Positions 1 through 9,107 are shown, numbered from the stretch's first letter. The stretch is 64,000 bases of DNA from JAAYDS01 sp012729155 (GCA_036774405.1 DAIPBO010000007.1:62001-126000), one strand, 5' to 3'. The notes: generated by a model not told the origin, from the letters alone. Translations and numbers: made by a program.

Positions 1-478
1 GCGCCAGAGCGCGCTCGCGGTCGGCACGGTCAGCTATGCGTCTCACCTGATGGACCGACACTATCGCAGCGGTTCCAGGCAAGCTCGTCCCAAGGCAATG
101 GAGATCAGGGCGGGCACGCGCGAGCGGTGCGGGGAACTCGGTCAGGTCCTCGTCAATCATCACAAGGTCATAGTGATCAGTAGCTCGCTGCCAGGGCTCT
201 CTGCGCACCAGTTCCAGGTACTGCGGTGCGATGACGCGATCGAGCTCTCGATCGTAGCTCTGCTCAATGTACCACTGATTGCCCCAGTAGGGTTGGTTAT
301 CCATCAGCGCGGGGATGACCCAGTTGCCAAAGACACGCACAGGCATGGGCGGATCATAGAAAGCCATCGGGTGGCGAAAGTAGAGCCACTTGATGACCTG
401 ATCCACTGTCTGCACCAGGATTCGGCTCTCTCGACGAGCGATGCCCTCGCTCCAAGTGATCGAGATGCCCTTGCCCAT
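1..478 (-). CDS. Hypothetical protein, N-terminal fragment (possible zinc-metallopeptidase of archaemetzincin type)
   Basis: This gene is read on the minus strand from an ATG at 478 and runs off the left edge, so only about 159 residues are visible. A clear GGAGG site lies 4 bases before the ATG and a divergent promoter sits at 518-545. The visible part has no signal peptide. It starts MGKGISITWSEG and contains the stretch HYDLVMIDEDLTEFP followed by LGTSLPGTAAIVSVHQVRR. The spacing of these two strands loosely recalls the region before the zinc site of archaemetzincins, where a 'TDxDL' strand and a 'VVS..R' strand precede HExxH. The zinc-binding motif would lie outside the window, so the family call is weak. 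Reading frame, RBS and promoter make it a real gene. Confidence 0.6.
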   Translation of the reverse strand, partial: MGKGISITWSEGIARRESRILVQTVDQVIKWLYFRHPMAFYDPPMPVRVFGNWVIPALMDNQPYWGNQWYIEQSYDRELDRVIAPQYLELVRREPWQRATDHYDLVMIDEDLTEFPAPLARARPDLHCLGTSLPGTAAIVSVHQVRRIADRADRERALA

Positions 479-517
479 GCTGCCTCCAGCTGTCATGTGC
501 CTTGTTGATCTGAGCCG

Positions 518-545
518 ATTATGCCATACCGGGGTTGGCCCACAA
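518..545 (-). promoter_or_regulatory. Promoter of the leftmost minus-strand gene
   Basis: On the minus strand TTGTGG (545-540) is followed after 16 bp by CATAAT (523-518). It lies about 40 bp before the ATG at 478 and back to back with the promoter of the HEAT-repeat gene. Confidence 0.45.
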
Positions 546-563
546 AACCCCGCACCCACGGCC

Positions 564-592
564 TTGCCCAGACGGAGTGCTGCGGCTATGAT
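564..592 (+). promoter_or_regulatory. Promoter of the HEAT-repeat gene
   Basis: TTGCCC (564-569), a 17-bp spacer and TATGAT (587-592). The expected transcription start near 599 lies downstream of the longest-frame ATG at 521, which supports the GTG start at 626. Confidence 0.5.
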
Positions 593-625
593 TATGGTAG
601 TCGTGTATGGGGCTGGAGAGATGCC

Positions 626-2878
626 GTGGCACCATTAGTCAAACCAAACATCGCTCGTCTCGAGAAACGGGGCAGGGTCAAGGGCTTGATTCGTGCCCTC
701 AGACACAGAGATGCCGCCGTCCGCGGCGAAGCCATCATGGCGCTTGGGCGTCTACGCGCTCCCGAGGCCGTCGGCCCGCTCATCAGCGCCATGCTCGACG
801 AGCAGAGCTCGGTCGCGATTATGGCTATCCAGTCGCTGGGAGAGATTGGCGAGCCCTCAGCGATTGAGGCGCTCGTGGTCATGCTTAACAGCGGCGGGCC
901 TGAGCGGCGGGTGGCTGCCCTGCGGGCCCTCGGGGCCATCGGCACCGAGCAGGCCTTTGCTGGCATCGCCTCAGTACTACGTGGCACCCAGACCGATCTA
1001 GACGAGCACGCGATTGGCGCTTTGGTGCGCTGTGGTCCAGAGCACTTGCCCCGCCTGCTAGACCTACTCGCAGACAGTGAGCCGCGTGTTTCGGCAGCCG
1101 CCACTGCGGCGTTGCGACAGATGGGCCAACCTGTACAGGCAGCTCTAGAGGAGCAGGCCAGATCAAAAGACCAACTCGTGGCCGAGCGAGCTGTGCGCGC
1201 CCTTGGCAAACTTGCCACCCCCTCTGCCCTCGATACGCTCGTGAGCATGCTGTATCAGGGTAGCTACACCCTGCGCGCCGCAGCACAAGAAGCGTTGCTG
1301 GGGGCCGGAGGCGAGGCCATCACACAGCTGAAGGCTGCCATCGACAGCGGAGACCTCAACAGACAACGCGCTGCCGTGCAGGCGCTGGGCGCAAGTGATC
1401 TGCCCGAGGCCGTCCCGGTGTTGGCCGAGCTCGTCAGTCAGGGGCCCAAGCCACTGGCACGGACGGGCATCCAGGCGCTGGGCGAGCTGCAGCAGGGCGC
1501 CGCCATCCCCACGCTGCTCGCTGCGCTAGGCAGTGACGATTGGCTGCTGCGACAACATGCGGCCGAAGGGCTGGGCCGGTTGACATTGCAGGACGACGAG
1601 ATCGACCGGCTGGCGGAGATGCTTTATGACGGCACCTCGGCAGTTCGAAAGGCTGCACTACAATCGCTCGAAACGCTCAACTGGCGCCCCGCGACCCCTG
1701 AGCAGCGGGTCGCCTACCACGTGGCCAAGCAACAGTGGCCAGCGCTGCGTAGGCTCGGAGACGTAGCCGCCCCCGCCATAGCCCGTATCATTCCGCTGCT
1801 ACTGGGCGGCGACCGCGCCGAGGCGGTGGGAGCATTGACCGCCACCGGTACAGCTGCTCTGGACCCCCTGATCGAGCTGCTAAGCCATCAAGACGTTGCT
1901 ACGCGCTCCGCCGCTGCCGAAGGCCTGGGGCAGCTTGGAGACGAACGCGCTGTGCCATTACTGATTGCGGAGCTTGAGCGCAGCCCCAACAGCAGCAGTG
2001 GCGCAGCGGCGGCCACAGCCCTGGGCGCTCTCACCGCCACCTCAGCCGCAAAGGCCCTCGAGAGGGCCGTGCGCGAGGGCAATGCCATCGTCAGAGCGGC
2101 CGCAGCCAGCGCCTTGGCGCGGCTGGGCGAGCATGGCGAGCAGGCTCTGCTATCCTTCGCGGGCTCGGACAACACACACATCGTCCGCTCGGCCATAGGC
2201 GGACTCAAACTGTTGCGCACGCCCAGTTCGGCTGAATGCCTGCTCGACCTAGCGCTGGATCAGCGTCAGGAGGTGCAGCAAGACGCGATTCTGGCCGGCG
2301 TCGCTCTGGGCGCCCTCGCTTTGCCAACGGCCAGCGCCAGGTTGCGCCAGGGCGACGGTCGCACGCGCCTGTTGATGGCCGATCTGCTGGGTCATCTAAA
2401 GGACCAAAGGGCCGCAGATCCGCTCATCAGAGCGCTCTGGCATAGCGATCAGGAAACCAGTGTTGCCGCCGCCCGTGCTCTCGAGATGCTGGGAGCACCG
2501 CAGCTCGATGAGCGCTTTGACCCCGGCCGGATTGAGAGCGTGCACGCGCTCACTTTTGCGCGGGTTGCGCTCGATGCGGACGAGCGACGCTGGCTAGAGG
2601 GTGAGACGTTACGCGACCTGGCGATAGCCAATCCGCACCTCGACACCTTGCACGCCCGCTTGGCCGCGGGCCAGTTGTCGCTAGAAGACGCCTCTGCCGT
2701 GGTGGGGCCATTTGGCCACAGCCTGGTCTCGATGGTAGCCACGTTCAAGACGTGGCTTCTTGGCCGCGGCATAACGCTGCCTGCCTGGGACGGCTGGTTC
2801 TACCACCGAACCATCACCCTCGACGACGAACAATCGCCCTACAACGTCGTGCTGGTGTATTACCGCCCATATCCATGA
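626..2878 (+). CDS. HEAT-repeat (PBS lyase HEAT-like) protein
   Basis: A protein of about 750 residues built almost entirely of tandem alpha-helical HEAT-like repeats of roughly 30 residues, recognisable from recurring patterns such as AIMALGRLRAPEAVGPLI, ALRALGAIGTEQAF and AAEGLGQLGDERAVPLLI. Such proteins are superhelical scaffolds for protein-protein contacts; no enzymatic motif is seen. The last 130 residues or so (from about WLEGETLRDLAIANPHLDTL) leave the repeat pattern and form a separate C-terminal part ending YNVVLVYYRPYP. There is no signal peptide, so it is probably cytoplasmic. The frame is open from 521, but GTG at 626 has GGAGAG 5 bases upstream and a promoter whose start site would be near 599, so the shorter form is preferred. 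Function is unknown. Confidence 0.85.
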   Translation: MAPLVKPNIARLEKRGRVKGLIRALRHRDAAVRGEAIMALGRLRAPEAVGPLISAMLDEQSSVAIMAIQSLGEIGEPSAIEALVVMLNSGGPERRVAALRALGAIGTEQAFAGIASVLRGTQTDLDEHAIGALVRCGPEHLPRLLDLLADSEPRVSAAATAALRQMGQPVQAALEEQARSKDQLVAERAVRALGKLATPSALDTLVSMLYQGSYTLRAAAQEALLGAGGEAITQLKAAIDSGDLNRQRAAVQALGASDLPEAVPVLAELVSQGPKPLARTGIQALGELQQGAAIPTLLAALGSDDWLLRQHAAEGLGRLTLQDDEIDRLAEMLYDGTSAVRKAALQSLETLNWRPATPEQRVAYHVAKQQWPALRRLGDVAAPAIARIIPLLLGGDRAEAVGALTATGTAALDPLIELLSHQDVATRSAAAEGLGQLGDERAVPLLIAELERSPNSSSGAAAATALGALTATSAAKALERAVREGNAIVRAAAASALARLGEHGEQALLSFAGSDNTHIVRSAIGGLKLLRTPSSAECLLDLALDQRQEVQQDAILAGVALGALALPTASARLRQGDGRTRLLMADLLGHLKDQRAADPLIRALWHSDQETSVAAARALEMLGAPQLDERFDPGRIESVHALTFARVALDADERRWLEGETLRDLAIANPHLDTLHARLAAGQLSLEDASAVVGPFGHSLVSMVATFKTWLLGRGITLPAWDGWFYHRTITLDDEQSPYNVVLVYYRPYP

Positions 2879-2900
2879 GCCGTTACTGGGCACGCATAGG

Positions 2901-2932
2901 TCAAGCGGCCCGCAGATCTGCGGGCCGCTTGA
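2901..2932. terminator. Perfect 32-bp palindrome between convergent genes
   Basis: A 32-bp perfect inverted repeat (half-site TCAAGCGGCCCGCAGA) lies in the 75-bp gap between the convergent HEAT-repeat and fucose-isomerase-like genes. It would form a very stable hairpin on either strand and probably terminates both. There is no long T-run. Confidence 0.7.
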
Positions 2933-2953
2933 TGCTCCTGACGATGTCGTAGG

Positions 2954-4450
2954 TTAGCGTACCAGCTCCCAAATGGGCGGCATGCGGTCAGCCCCTTCGG
3001 GGCCCAGAACGACCGGCGTGATCCCGGTGATCTCGCACAGGTACGTCAGAGCGCGCACCTGATCGCCTACCGTGCCCATGACGTGGTTACACGGGAACAC
3101 CGACAGGAACTGCTCGAACGAGCAGGTCAGCTTGGCATGCACGTGCGGCCAAGTTGGATCGGTCGATGCGTTGATCTCTTTGCGAGTGGCCTCGTCCAGA
3201 TCCATGCTGGCGCCCTTCATGATCGCCATGAACGGCTTGTCATCCCACAGGCCCAGGCGCGCAAAGGTCATCGGCCCCGGTTTGGCGTTGAACTCGACCG
3301 AGGCCCCGCCTGCCTTAAAGTAGAACTCTAGGGCGGGATGGAAGGTGATCTTGCCATAGTTGTCGGCTGGGTCAAAGCTCTGGTTGGCATACCACGACGA
3401 GTGGTTGCCCGAGTTGCACCAGTCCCAGGCGTCCAGCTCGGGTAGATACAGGCGCACGTCCATGAACAACGCTGGCAACCCGCCAGAGACGTATTTGAGC
3501 AGCTGCATGGTGATGGCAGCATTAGCGTCAGCCTCGGTGGCGCAGACCGTGGGCTCCTTGGGGCCGTTCCAGTCGTACGGGTCGTTCATCATCATCTCGG
3601 GCACGTCACCAAGGCACACATGCTCTGTGAGCTCGCGCTGGCCTTTGAGCCCGCAAAAGTCGAACCCGTACAGCTCATTGAGGGTCTTCATGGCAATATA
3701 GAGCCGCAACTGGGTCTTGAGCGTCTCGGGAGTGAGCATCTTGCCGTCGTAGAGGATGCGATCTCCGAGCATTTTGCCGAGCCACTGAAAGGCCTTTTCG
3801 ACCTCAACCTCATCAACCTGTTCCATCGTCTTGACAAGCAGGAGCTGATCGATCTGCCCCGTGGTGCAGCCCAACGCCTTGATGGTGGGCACCATATGGA
3901 AATAGCCGGTCTCCATACCCATAGAGTGTCCGCCATAGAGGCCATAAACCTCATTGCGGATGGTCGTCACCGCCTGCGCAGCGCGGCACCAATCGAGCAC
4001 CTTTTGCCGGCAGGCAGGGTCATCCATCTCGCCGACGATGCGGTGCGTACGCACACCGGCCTGGCGCAAGCCGCCATCGGTGGCCAAGAGGCCTACGTTG
4101 CCGGGATACTGGCCGTTGTTGTTGGACAGGCTCAGAATGGGGATGTCGCGGCCGAGCGAATTGACAAAAGGCCACACCAGGTAGGGAAAGTTCCATACGT
4201 TGTAGCACATGACAATGCTGCGACAACCAGCACGGCGCAGCTCCTCGCCCACCTTTTGCGCCGTCCGGACGCTCTTGATGGTCTCGGATCCGACCACAAC
4301 GTCGGCCCCTGAACCATCCACGTTCTTAAGCCCTGCGCGGATCGCCTCAGCCCAACGGTTTACAATCTGCATGTTGAGCTCTTCTGTGAGGCTCCAAACA
4401 TGCGGGCGTTCATCATTCATCATCGCGATGCCAATGGGTGTATTGCGCAT
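2954..4450 (-). CDS. L-fucose isomerase-like protein
   Basis: About 498 residues. It resembles the L-fucose/L-arabinose isomerase family, manganese enzymes that convert an aldose to a ketose (L-fucose to L-fuculose in the type enzyme). Candidate metal ligands sit in family-like contexts: Glu near residue 306 (CATEADANAAI), Asp near 331 (LFMDVRLY) and His near 456 (FPCNHVMGTVGD), corresponding to the Glu/Asp/His set of E. coli FucI. No signal peptide is present. The frame opens at GTG 4456, but the GGGAG Shine-Dalgarno is only 2 bases from it and 8 bases from ATG 4450, so ATG is preferred. No fuculokinase or aldolase is adjacent; it has its own promoter and stands alone. The true sugar substrate cannot be read from sequence. 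Confidence 0.82.
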   Translation of the reverse strand: MRNTPIGIAMMNDERPHVWSLTEELNMQIVNRWAEAIRAGLKNVDGSGADVVVGSETIKSVRTAQKVGEELRRAGCRSIVMCYNVWNFPYLVWPFVNSLGRDIPILSLSNNNGQYPGNVGLLATDGGLRQAGVRTHRIVGEMDDPACRQKVLDWCRAAQAVTTIRNEVYGLYGGHSMGMETGYFHMVPTIKALGCTTGQIDQLLLVKTMEQVDEVEVEKAFQWLGKMLGDRILYDGKMLTPETLKTQLRLYIAMKTLNELYGFDFCGLKGQRELTEHVCLGDVPEMMMNDPYDWNGPKEPTVCATEADANAAITMQLLKYVSGGLPALFMDVRLYLPELDAWDWCNSGNHSSWYANQSFDPADNYGKITFHPALEFYFKAGGASVEFNAKPGPMTFARLGLWDDKPFMAIMKGASMDLDEATRKEINASTDPTWPHVHAKLTCSFEQFLSVFPCNHVMGTVGDQVRALTYLCEITGITPVVLGPEGADRMPPIWELVR

Positions 4451-4492
4451 GATCACACTCCCTCGTATATGGTGACCCTTTCGGCCACTGGC

Positions 4493-4521
4493 ATTCTACG
4501 TGCGCCCTCAGACGTCGTCAA
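4493..4521 (-). promoter_or_regulatory. Promoter of the fucose-isomerase-like gene
   Basis: Minus strand TTGACG (4521-4516), a 17-bp spacer, TAGAAT (4498-4493). It is divergent from the prs promoter 20 bp away. Confidence 0.65.
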
Positions 4522-4539
4522 CCAGACGCAAAGCCTGCC

Positions 4540-4568
4540 TTGCGGCGCCCGCCACCCTGTGGTATAAC
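4540..4568 (+). promoter_or_regulatory. Promoter of prs
   Basis: TTGCGG (4540-4545), 17 bp, TATAAC (4563-4568). The expected start near 4575 leaves a leader of about 70 nt before ATG 4648. Confidence 0.6.
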
Positions 4569-4647
4569 AGCCCCGTTCAGGCGTGCGGTTTGCTGCATGC
4601 CCGTGTTTTCACGCCATCAAGTCACCAGGCGCGGTCGGAGGCCGACT

Positions 4648-5646
4648 ATGACAGATGATTCCGTTCCAATGGGCCAGTTCGCGGATTCGCTGAGGATCTT
4701 TGCGGGCAGCTCGCACCCCGAACTGGCACAGGAGATCGCGGCATACCTCAATACCCGTGTTTCGGAAATCCACACCGAGCGGTTCTCCAACGACAATCTC
4801 ATGGTGCAGCTTGGCGAGAGCGTACGCGGCAAAGACGTGGTCATCATCCAGTCGTTTACGCCCAACGTGAGCGAGCATCTACTCGAGTTGCTGATGATGA
4901 TCGACGCCGCGCGCAGTGCATCGGCGCGCACCATCCATGCCGTTATCCCCTACTATTCTTACGCCCGATCCGACAAAAAGGACGCCCCGCGCATCTCCAT
5001 CGCCGGGCGGCTCATCGCCGATCTGCTGGGGCACGCTGGAGCCGACCATGTGATGACCATGACGCTGCACTCGCCGCAAGTGCATGGCTTTTTCCCTGTG
5101 CCAACCGATCATCTCACAGCAGACGAGGTGTTCGTCGATTACTTTCACACCCTGGATCTGAGCAACGCCATAGTCGTTTCTCCCGACATTGGCCACGCCA
5201 AGCGCGCTTCGCGCCTTGCCAAGTCATTGGGCATCGGCGTGGCAGCGGGTGATAAAGAGCGTCAGTCAGATGACTCGGTGGCGATTAGCACCATCATCGG
5301 CGACGTCGATGGCCGTGATGCTATCGTCTTTGATGACGAGATCGCCACCGGCGGCTCAGTCTGCGAGCTGGTCAACCTTCTCGAGGCCCGAGGCGTCGGC
5401 CGCATCATCTTGGCCTGCACTCACGGGGTGTTCAGTGGCCCGGCTATCGCCAGGCTGGCCGCGATGGACAAGGTCTATGAGATCGTTACTACCAACACCG
5501 TGCCCATCCCCTCGTACAAACGTCTCCCCAACATGCGAGTGCTGTCTGTGGGGCACATCTTTGGGCGCGCCATCAACTGCAACCTCATGGGCCAGTCGAT
5601 CAGCAGCCTGTTTGCCTTCTGGTCGGAAAAGTGGATCGGCCACTAA
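4648..5646 (+). CDS. prs: Ribose-phosphate pyrophosphokinase
   Basis: A 332-residue PRPP synthase that makes phosphoribosyl diphosphate from ribose 5-phosphate and ATP for purine, pyrimidine, histidine and NAD synthesis. Family patterns seen include FSNDNLMVQLGESVRGKDVV near the N terminus, the YYSYARSDKKD segment, the HSPQVHGFFPVPTDHL segment and GDKERQ for the catalytic Lys/Arg loop. The PRPP-binding loop reads FDDEIATGGSV instead of the common VDDMIDTAGT, so this is a divergent member. The ATG at 4648 is chosen because GGAGG lies 6 bases upstream; the open frame extends to 4540, but that part overlaps the promoter. A hairpin follows the stop. Confidence 0.9.
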   Translation: MTDDSVPMGQFADSLRIFAGSSHPELAQEIAAYLNTRVSEIHTERFSNDNLMVQLGESVRGKDVVIIQSFTPNVSEHLLELLMMIDAARSASARTIHAVIPYYSYARSDKKDAPRISIAGRLIADLLGHAGADHVMTMTLHSPQVHGFFPVPTDHLTADEVFVDYFHTLDLSNAIVVSPDIGHAKRASRLAKSLGIGVAAGDKERQSDDSVAISTIIGDVDGRDAIVFDDEIATGGSVCELVNLLEARGVGRIILACTHGVFSGPAIARLAAMDKVYEIVTTNTVPIPSYKRLPNMRVLSVGHIFGRAINCNLMGQSISSLFAFWSEKWIGH

Positions 5647-5664
5647 TCCTGATATGATCAAGTA

Positions 5665-5694
5665 CCGGGGCGCCGCTATCCAACGGCGCCCCGG
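5665..5694 (+). terminator. Hairpin after prs
   Basis: An 11-bp perfect GC stem (5665-5675 with 5684-5694) and an 8-base loop lie 18 bp after the prs stop. No T-run follows, so it may be a Rho-independent-like or processing hairpin. Confidence 0.55.
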
Positions 5695-5737
5695 AGCTGT
5701 GTCATCCATGAGGGCTGCAAAATGCCATCCCCACAGG

Positions 5738-5765
5738 TTGACCTTCCCCCACTCTGCGGTATAAT
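5738..5765 (+). promoter_or_regulatory. Strong promoter of the YchF-like paralogue
   Basis: TTGACC (5738-5743), 16 bp, perfect TATAAT (5760-5765). The start site near 5772 leaves a leader of about 40 nt before ATG 5811. Confidence 0.75.
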
Positions 5766-5810
5766 CAGCGTTTGTGCGTTCGCGTTGGCAGTCAGGTCGC
5801 GAGGTTGTCC

Positions 5811-6896
5811 ATGGATATCGCCATAGTTGGCCTGCCCCTCTCGGGCAAAACCACCATCTTTAACGCCCTCACCGGCGCTGATGCAGAGACATCTGCCTAC
5901 GCCTCTCATCGTGCCGAGGTGCGTGTCGCCGTGGTCGATGTGCCTGACGCTCGCGTGAGCGTGCTCAGCAAGATGTTTATGCCGCGCAAGACCACTCGCG
6001 CTCAGGTGCGCTTTAGCGACGTCTCTGGCGTGGCCGCGGGAGCCGGCAGAGATACGGGCCTCGACGCCAAGGTACTGAACGCGATCTCCAAGAGCGACGC
6101 CATCATGCTGGTGGTGCGCGCTTTTGCCAGTGAAGACGTCCCCCACCCTCAGGACAACATCAACGCTGCGCGTGACCTTCAGGACTTGCGCTTTGAGCTG
6201 CAGTTTTCCGACCTGGCTGTGGCCAGCCGACGCATTGAGCGGATTGAGGACGGCATGCGCAAGGCACGCAGCGATGAAAAGCCGGCCCTCGAAGCCGAAC
6301 TCGACCTGCTAAGGCGCATCGTGGCCGCGCTCGAAGATGGCCAACCGATCCGTGATCTCGAGCTAGCGCCCGAAGAAGAACGTTTGCTACGTGGCTTTCA
6401 GTTCCTGTCGGCCAAGCCCGAGATGGTGGTCGTCAACCTGGGCGAGGATGACCAGCTGCAGCCAGACCTGAGCTGGGCCAATCACCACCGCCGCTCCAAG
6501 GCGATGCCGCTCAAGGGTGCCATCGAGATGGAGATCGCCCAGCTGCCCGCAGAAGAGGCAGCGGCCTTTCTGGCAGAGTTCGGCCTCACAGAGCCGGGTC
6601 TGCATGCCCTTGTGCGCGCCTGCTACGGGCTTTTGGGCCAGATGTCTTTCTTCACGGTGGGCGAAGATGAAGTGCGCGCCTGGACGGTGCAGCGCGGGGC
6701 CACAGCGGTCGAGGCGGCTGCGGCGATTCACACCGACCTTGCCAGGGGATTCATACGCGCCGAGGTGCTTTCGTACGACGCCATGATCACCTGCGGATCC
6801 ATCGCCGAGGCGCGCCGACAGGGCAAACTGCGGCTCGAAGGCCGTGACTATGTGGTTCAGGATGGAGACATCCTCAATATCCGCTTCAACGTCTGA
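5811..6896 (+). CDS. Divergent YchF/Obg-like P-loop ATPase
   Basis: 361 residues, with the same architecture as YchF: a TRAFAC-type P-loop nucleotide-binding domain, a helical insertion (about residues 130-200) and a C-terminal TGS-like domain ending EGRDYVVQDGDILNIRFNV. The P-loop is GLPLSGKT at residues 7-14, versus GLPNVGKST in canonical YchF, and the switch region is shortened. The specificity element reads NLGE, as in the ATP-preferring YchF NxxE. YchF proteins bind ribosomes and act in translation and stress control; whether this paralogue does so is unknown. A canonical ychF lies 6 kb downstream at 12144. The frame opens at 5772, but the promoter and the GAGG site at 5801 favour ATG 5811. 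Confidence 0.85.
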   Translation: MDIAIVGLPLSGKTTIFNALTGADAETSAYASHRAEVRVAVVDVPDARVSVLSKMFMPRKTTRAQVRFSDVSGVAAGAGRDTGLDAKVLNAISKSDAIMLVVRAFASEDVPHPQDNINAARDLQDLRFELQFSDLAVASRRIERIEDGMRKARSDEKPALEAELDLLRRIVAALEDGQPIRDLELAPEEERLLRGFQFLSAKPEMVVVNLGEDDQLQPDLSWANHHRRSKAMPLKGAIEMEIAQLPAEEAAAFLAEFGLTEPGLHALVRACYGLLGQMSFFTVGEDEVRAWTVQRGATAVEAAAAIHTDLARGFIRAEVLSYDAMITCGSIAEARRQGKLRLEGRDYVVQDGDILNIRFNV

Positions 6897-6904
6897 GCTG
6901 TACC

Positions 6905-9070
6905 CTACATGGGCAGCAGTGACTGTGCGGCGTCGGCGAGCGCCATGGCCTCTGCCGAGCTGTTGCCCTCGGAGAAGACGCGCAGTATCGGCTCAGTGCC
7001 CGAGAAGCGGATCAGCACCCACTGATCGGCCGGCATGTAGAACTTGAACCCGTCGCTGGTATCGAGCCGCTGCACCGGCATGCCGGCCAGCACTTGCGCC
7101 GGCCGTTGCGCCAGAAGTCTCGGGAACTGCACCCTCATCTCGGGCGTGGCCGGCAGGTTCCGCTCAACGGCGAACATCCGTCCCACTTGGGCATATAGCC
7201 TCGCGAGCAACGTCGAGATGCGCTCGCCCGTCTTGGCCAGCATCTCGACGATCAACGCCGCCGAGAGCACCCCATCTTTGCCCAGGATGTGCCCCCTGAC
7301 AGTGAGGCCGCCGCTGCTCTCACCGCCGAGCACGGCATCATGCGCCAGCATGCCGTTGACGATGTGTTTAAAGCCTACTGGCACCTCAATACACTGCTCT
7401 CCTAGCCGATCTGCCAGCCGATCAAGCATGTGGGTGGTGGCCAGGTTACGCACCACCGGGCCTCTCTGCCCACGGACCTCACACAGATACCAGTAGATCA
7501 ACAGCAGCAGGTCGTTCATAGGGATGAACTCGCCCTTTTCATCCACCACGGCGATGCGATCAGCATCACCGTCGGTGGCAAGGCCCAGGTCATAGTGCCC
7601 CTCACGTGTTTCTTGACGAAGCAGGCCCAGCGCTTCGAGATCAGGCGCAGGCGAGCGCCCGCCAAAGAGCGGATCGTGCCGTCCATGGATGCTGGCGACA
7701 CGGCAACGAGCCGAGGTGAGCACAATATCGATCGCCGCCTCGCCCACGCCAAACATCGGATCGAGCATCACGCGCAGCCCCGCATCGCGAATGGCCTGCA
7801 CATCGACCTGTGCCAGGATGCTATCCACGTAAGCGTTCATATAGTCGCAGATCTCGACCTTGCCCGCCGCCTGGGCGATGGGGAGCTCGATCTTGATGAC
7901 CTGCTCGGGCGTCAATGCGTTGGCCTCGGCCTCGACAGCACCACTCTCATCTTCTAGAAGCAGCGAGCCATCGTGCACGAACACTTTGAGCCCATTCCAC
8001 TCGGGGGGATTGTGGCTAGCCGTAAAGGCCAACCCATAGCGCGCCGACGTGACGGCGGTGGCATAGGTGATCAGCGGCGTGGGCGCGGCCTCGGCGATGA
8101 GCCGCACGTGCACCCCGTTAGCAGCCATCACCTCGGCCGCCGCCACAGCAGCATCTGACGATAGAAAGCGGCGATCGCCGCCGATGACCACGCCATCGTC
8201 TTCGCGCCCGGCACGGATCAATCGATTCGCCAGCGCCTGGCTCAGGCGACGGACATTATGAAAGGTGAAACCTTCGGCGATGACCGCACGCCAGCCGCCA
8301 GTGCCGAACCGAATGACATTCTCCTCCTCGAGACGGCGCGGCCTGAGGGCACGCTTTTGCAGAATGATCTCAGCCTGCTGCAGATCGGCTAGGCTGTTGA
8401 TGCCCAGAACCTCATCCTCATCAAGGGTGCGATAGCAGGCAACCTCACCGCGGTGGGCCGCTATACTGCGCACTGCAGAGGTGAGTTTGAGCCGTCCATC
8501 ACCAGCGTCGTCGTCTGGGCGTGCCAGCGCAGCCAAGAGAGCGCGCGCATCGGCCATATAGGCGCCCAGGTTGAGCTCGCGTATGCCCAGCTGCTCGGCA
8601 TCAGCGTCTACCGCCTCGACGACGTCGACCACGCGTCCGCCCTCACGCACAATGCGCCCATAGGGCAGATCGAGTTCGGTTTGGCAGGCGAACAAGGTCA
8701 GGCAAGCATTGCGTTGCCGATGCAGATTGACCAGTCCTCGAAGGCTCGAGAGGCGAAACAGAGGCGTATCGCCGTAGAGCACCAGCAGTTCGCCGTCATA
8801 GTCAGCCAGCAGAGCGCCCGCCTGTTGCAGAGCATGCCCCGTGCCAAGCTGCTCTTGCTGCACAACATAGCGGTAGGTCGAGCCTAGGTGCTCCATCACA
8901 TCTTGCCGGCGCTGCCCCACCACAATGATGATATCCTCTGGAGCCGCCAGGGCGCCAGCCCACTCGAGCACATAGTCGATGATGGCTCGCCCGCCAAGCT
9001 GTAACAGCGGCCGTGGCGTATCGGTGTCAAGCAATCCCCCCTGAGCGGCGGCCAGGATAACGACCTTCAT
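6905..9070 (-). CDS. Fusion of a GlmU-like nucleotidyltransferase and an alpha-D-phosphohexomutase
   Basis: 721 residues. Residues 1-240 form a sugar-nucleotidyltransferase fold closest to the GlmU pyrophosphorylase half, with EQLGTGHA near 74-81, LYGD at 98-101, PYGRIV near 136-141 and ELNLGAYM near 165-172. Residues 255-721 form a complete phosphohexomutase: catalytic serine in TASHNP (Ser352), metal loop DGDADR at 500-505, sugar loop GGESSGG near 582-588 and phosphate loop RFSGTEP near 688-694. Together the halves could convert a hexose 6-phosphate to the 1-phosphate and activate it. The nucleotide loop (residues 6-20) is degenerate: the usual LAAGxGTRM...PK reads LAAAQGGLL...PR, losing the catalytic Arg. 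There is no left-handed beta-helix acetyltransferase part. ATG 9070 has GAGGAGG 5-7 bases upstream. Confidence 0.88.
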   Translation of the reverse strand: MKVVILAAAQGGLLDTDTPRPLLQLGGRAIIDYVLEWAGALAAPEDIIIVVGQRRQDVMEHLGSTYRYVVQQEQLGTGHALQQAGALLADYDGELLVLYGDTPLFRLSSLRGLVNLHRQRNACLTLFACQTELDLPYGRIVREGGRVVDVVEAVDADAEQLGIRELNLGAYMADARALLAALARPDDDAGDGRLKLTSAVRSIAAHRGEVACYRTLDEDEVLGINSLADLQQAEIILQKRALRPRRLEEENVIRFGTGGWRAVIAEGFTFHNVRRLSQALANRLIRAGREDDGVVIGGDRRFLSSDAAVAAAEVMAANGVHVRLIAEAAPTPLITYATAVTSARYGLAFTASHNPPEWNGLKVFVHDGSLLLEDESGAVEAEANALTPEQVIKIELPIAQAAGKVEICDYMNAYVDSILAQVDVQAIRDAGLRVMLDPMFGVGEAAIDIVLTSARCRVASIHGRHDPLFGGRSPAPDLEALGLLRQETREGHYDLGLATDGDADRIAVVDEKGEFIPMNDLLLLIYWYLCEVRGQRGPVVRNLATTHMLDRLADRLGEQCIEVPVGFKHIVNGMLAHDAVLGGESSGGLTVRGHILGKDGVLSAALIVEMLAKTGERISTLLARLYAQVGRMFAVERNLPATPEMRVQFPRLLAQRPAQVLAGMPVQRLDTSDGFKFYMPADQWVLIRFSGTEPILRVFSEGNSSAEAMALADAAQSLLPM

Positions 9071-9107
9071 TGAGCCTCCTCGGGCGTTTGTGGCGCGTGG
9101 CGACGCT

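Noticed and set aside
521..625. Upstream extension of the HEAT-repeat protein to ATG 521
   Set aside because: No ribosome site, and the frame crosses a promoter whose start site would lie downstream; GTG 626 has a good Shine-Dalgarno.
592..2772. Several long open frames on the strand opposite the HEAT-repeat gene
   Set aside because: Shadow frames caused by GC-rich codon use; no ribosome sites and no recognisable protein pattern.
3620..4312. 230-codon plus-strand frame inside the fucose-isomerase-like gene
   Set aside because: Antisense to a conserved enzyme and without any family pattern.
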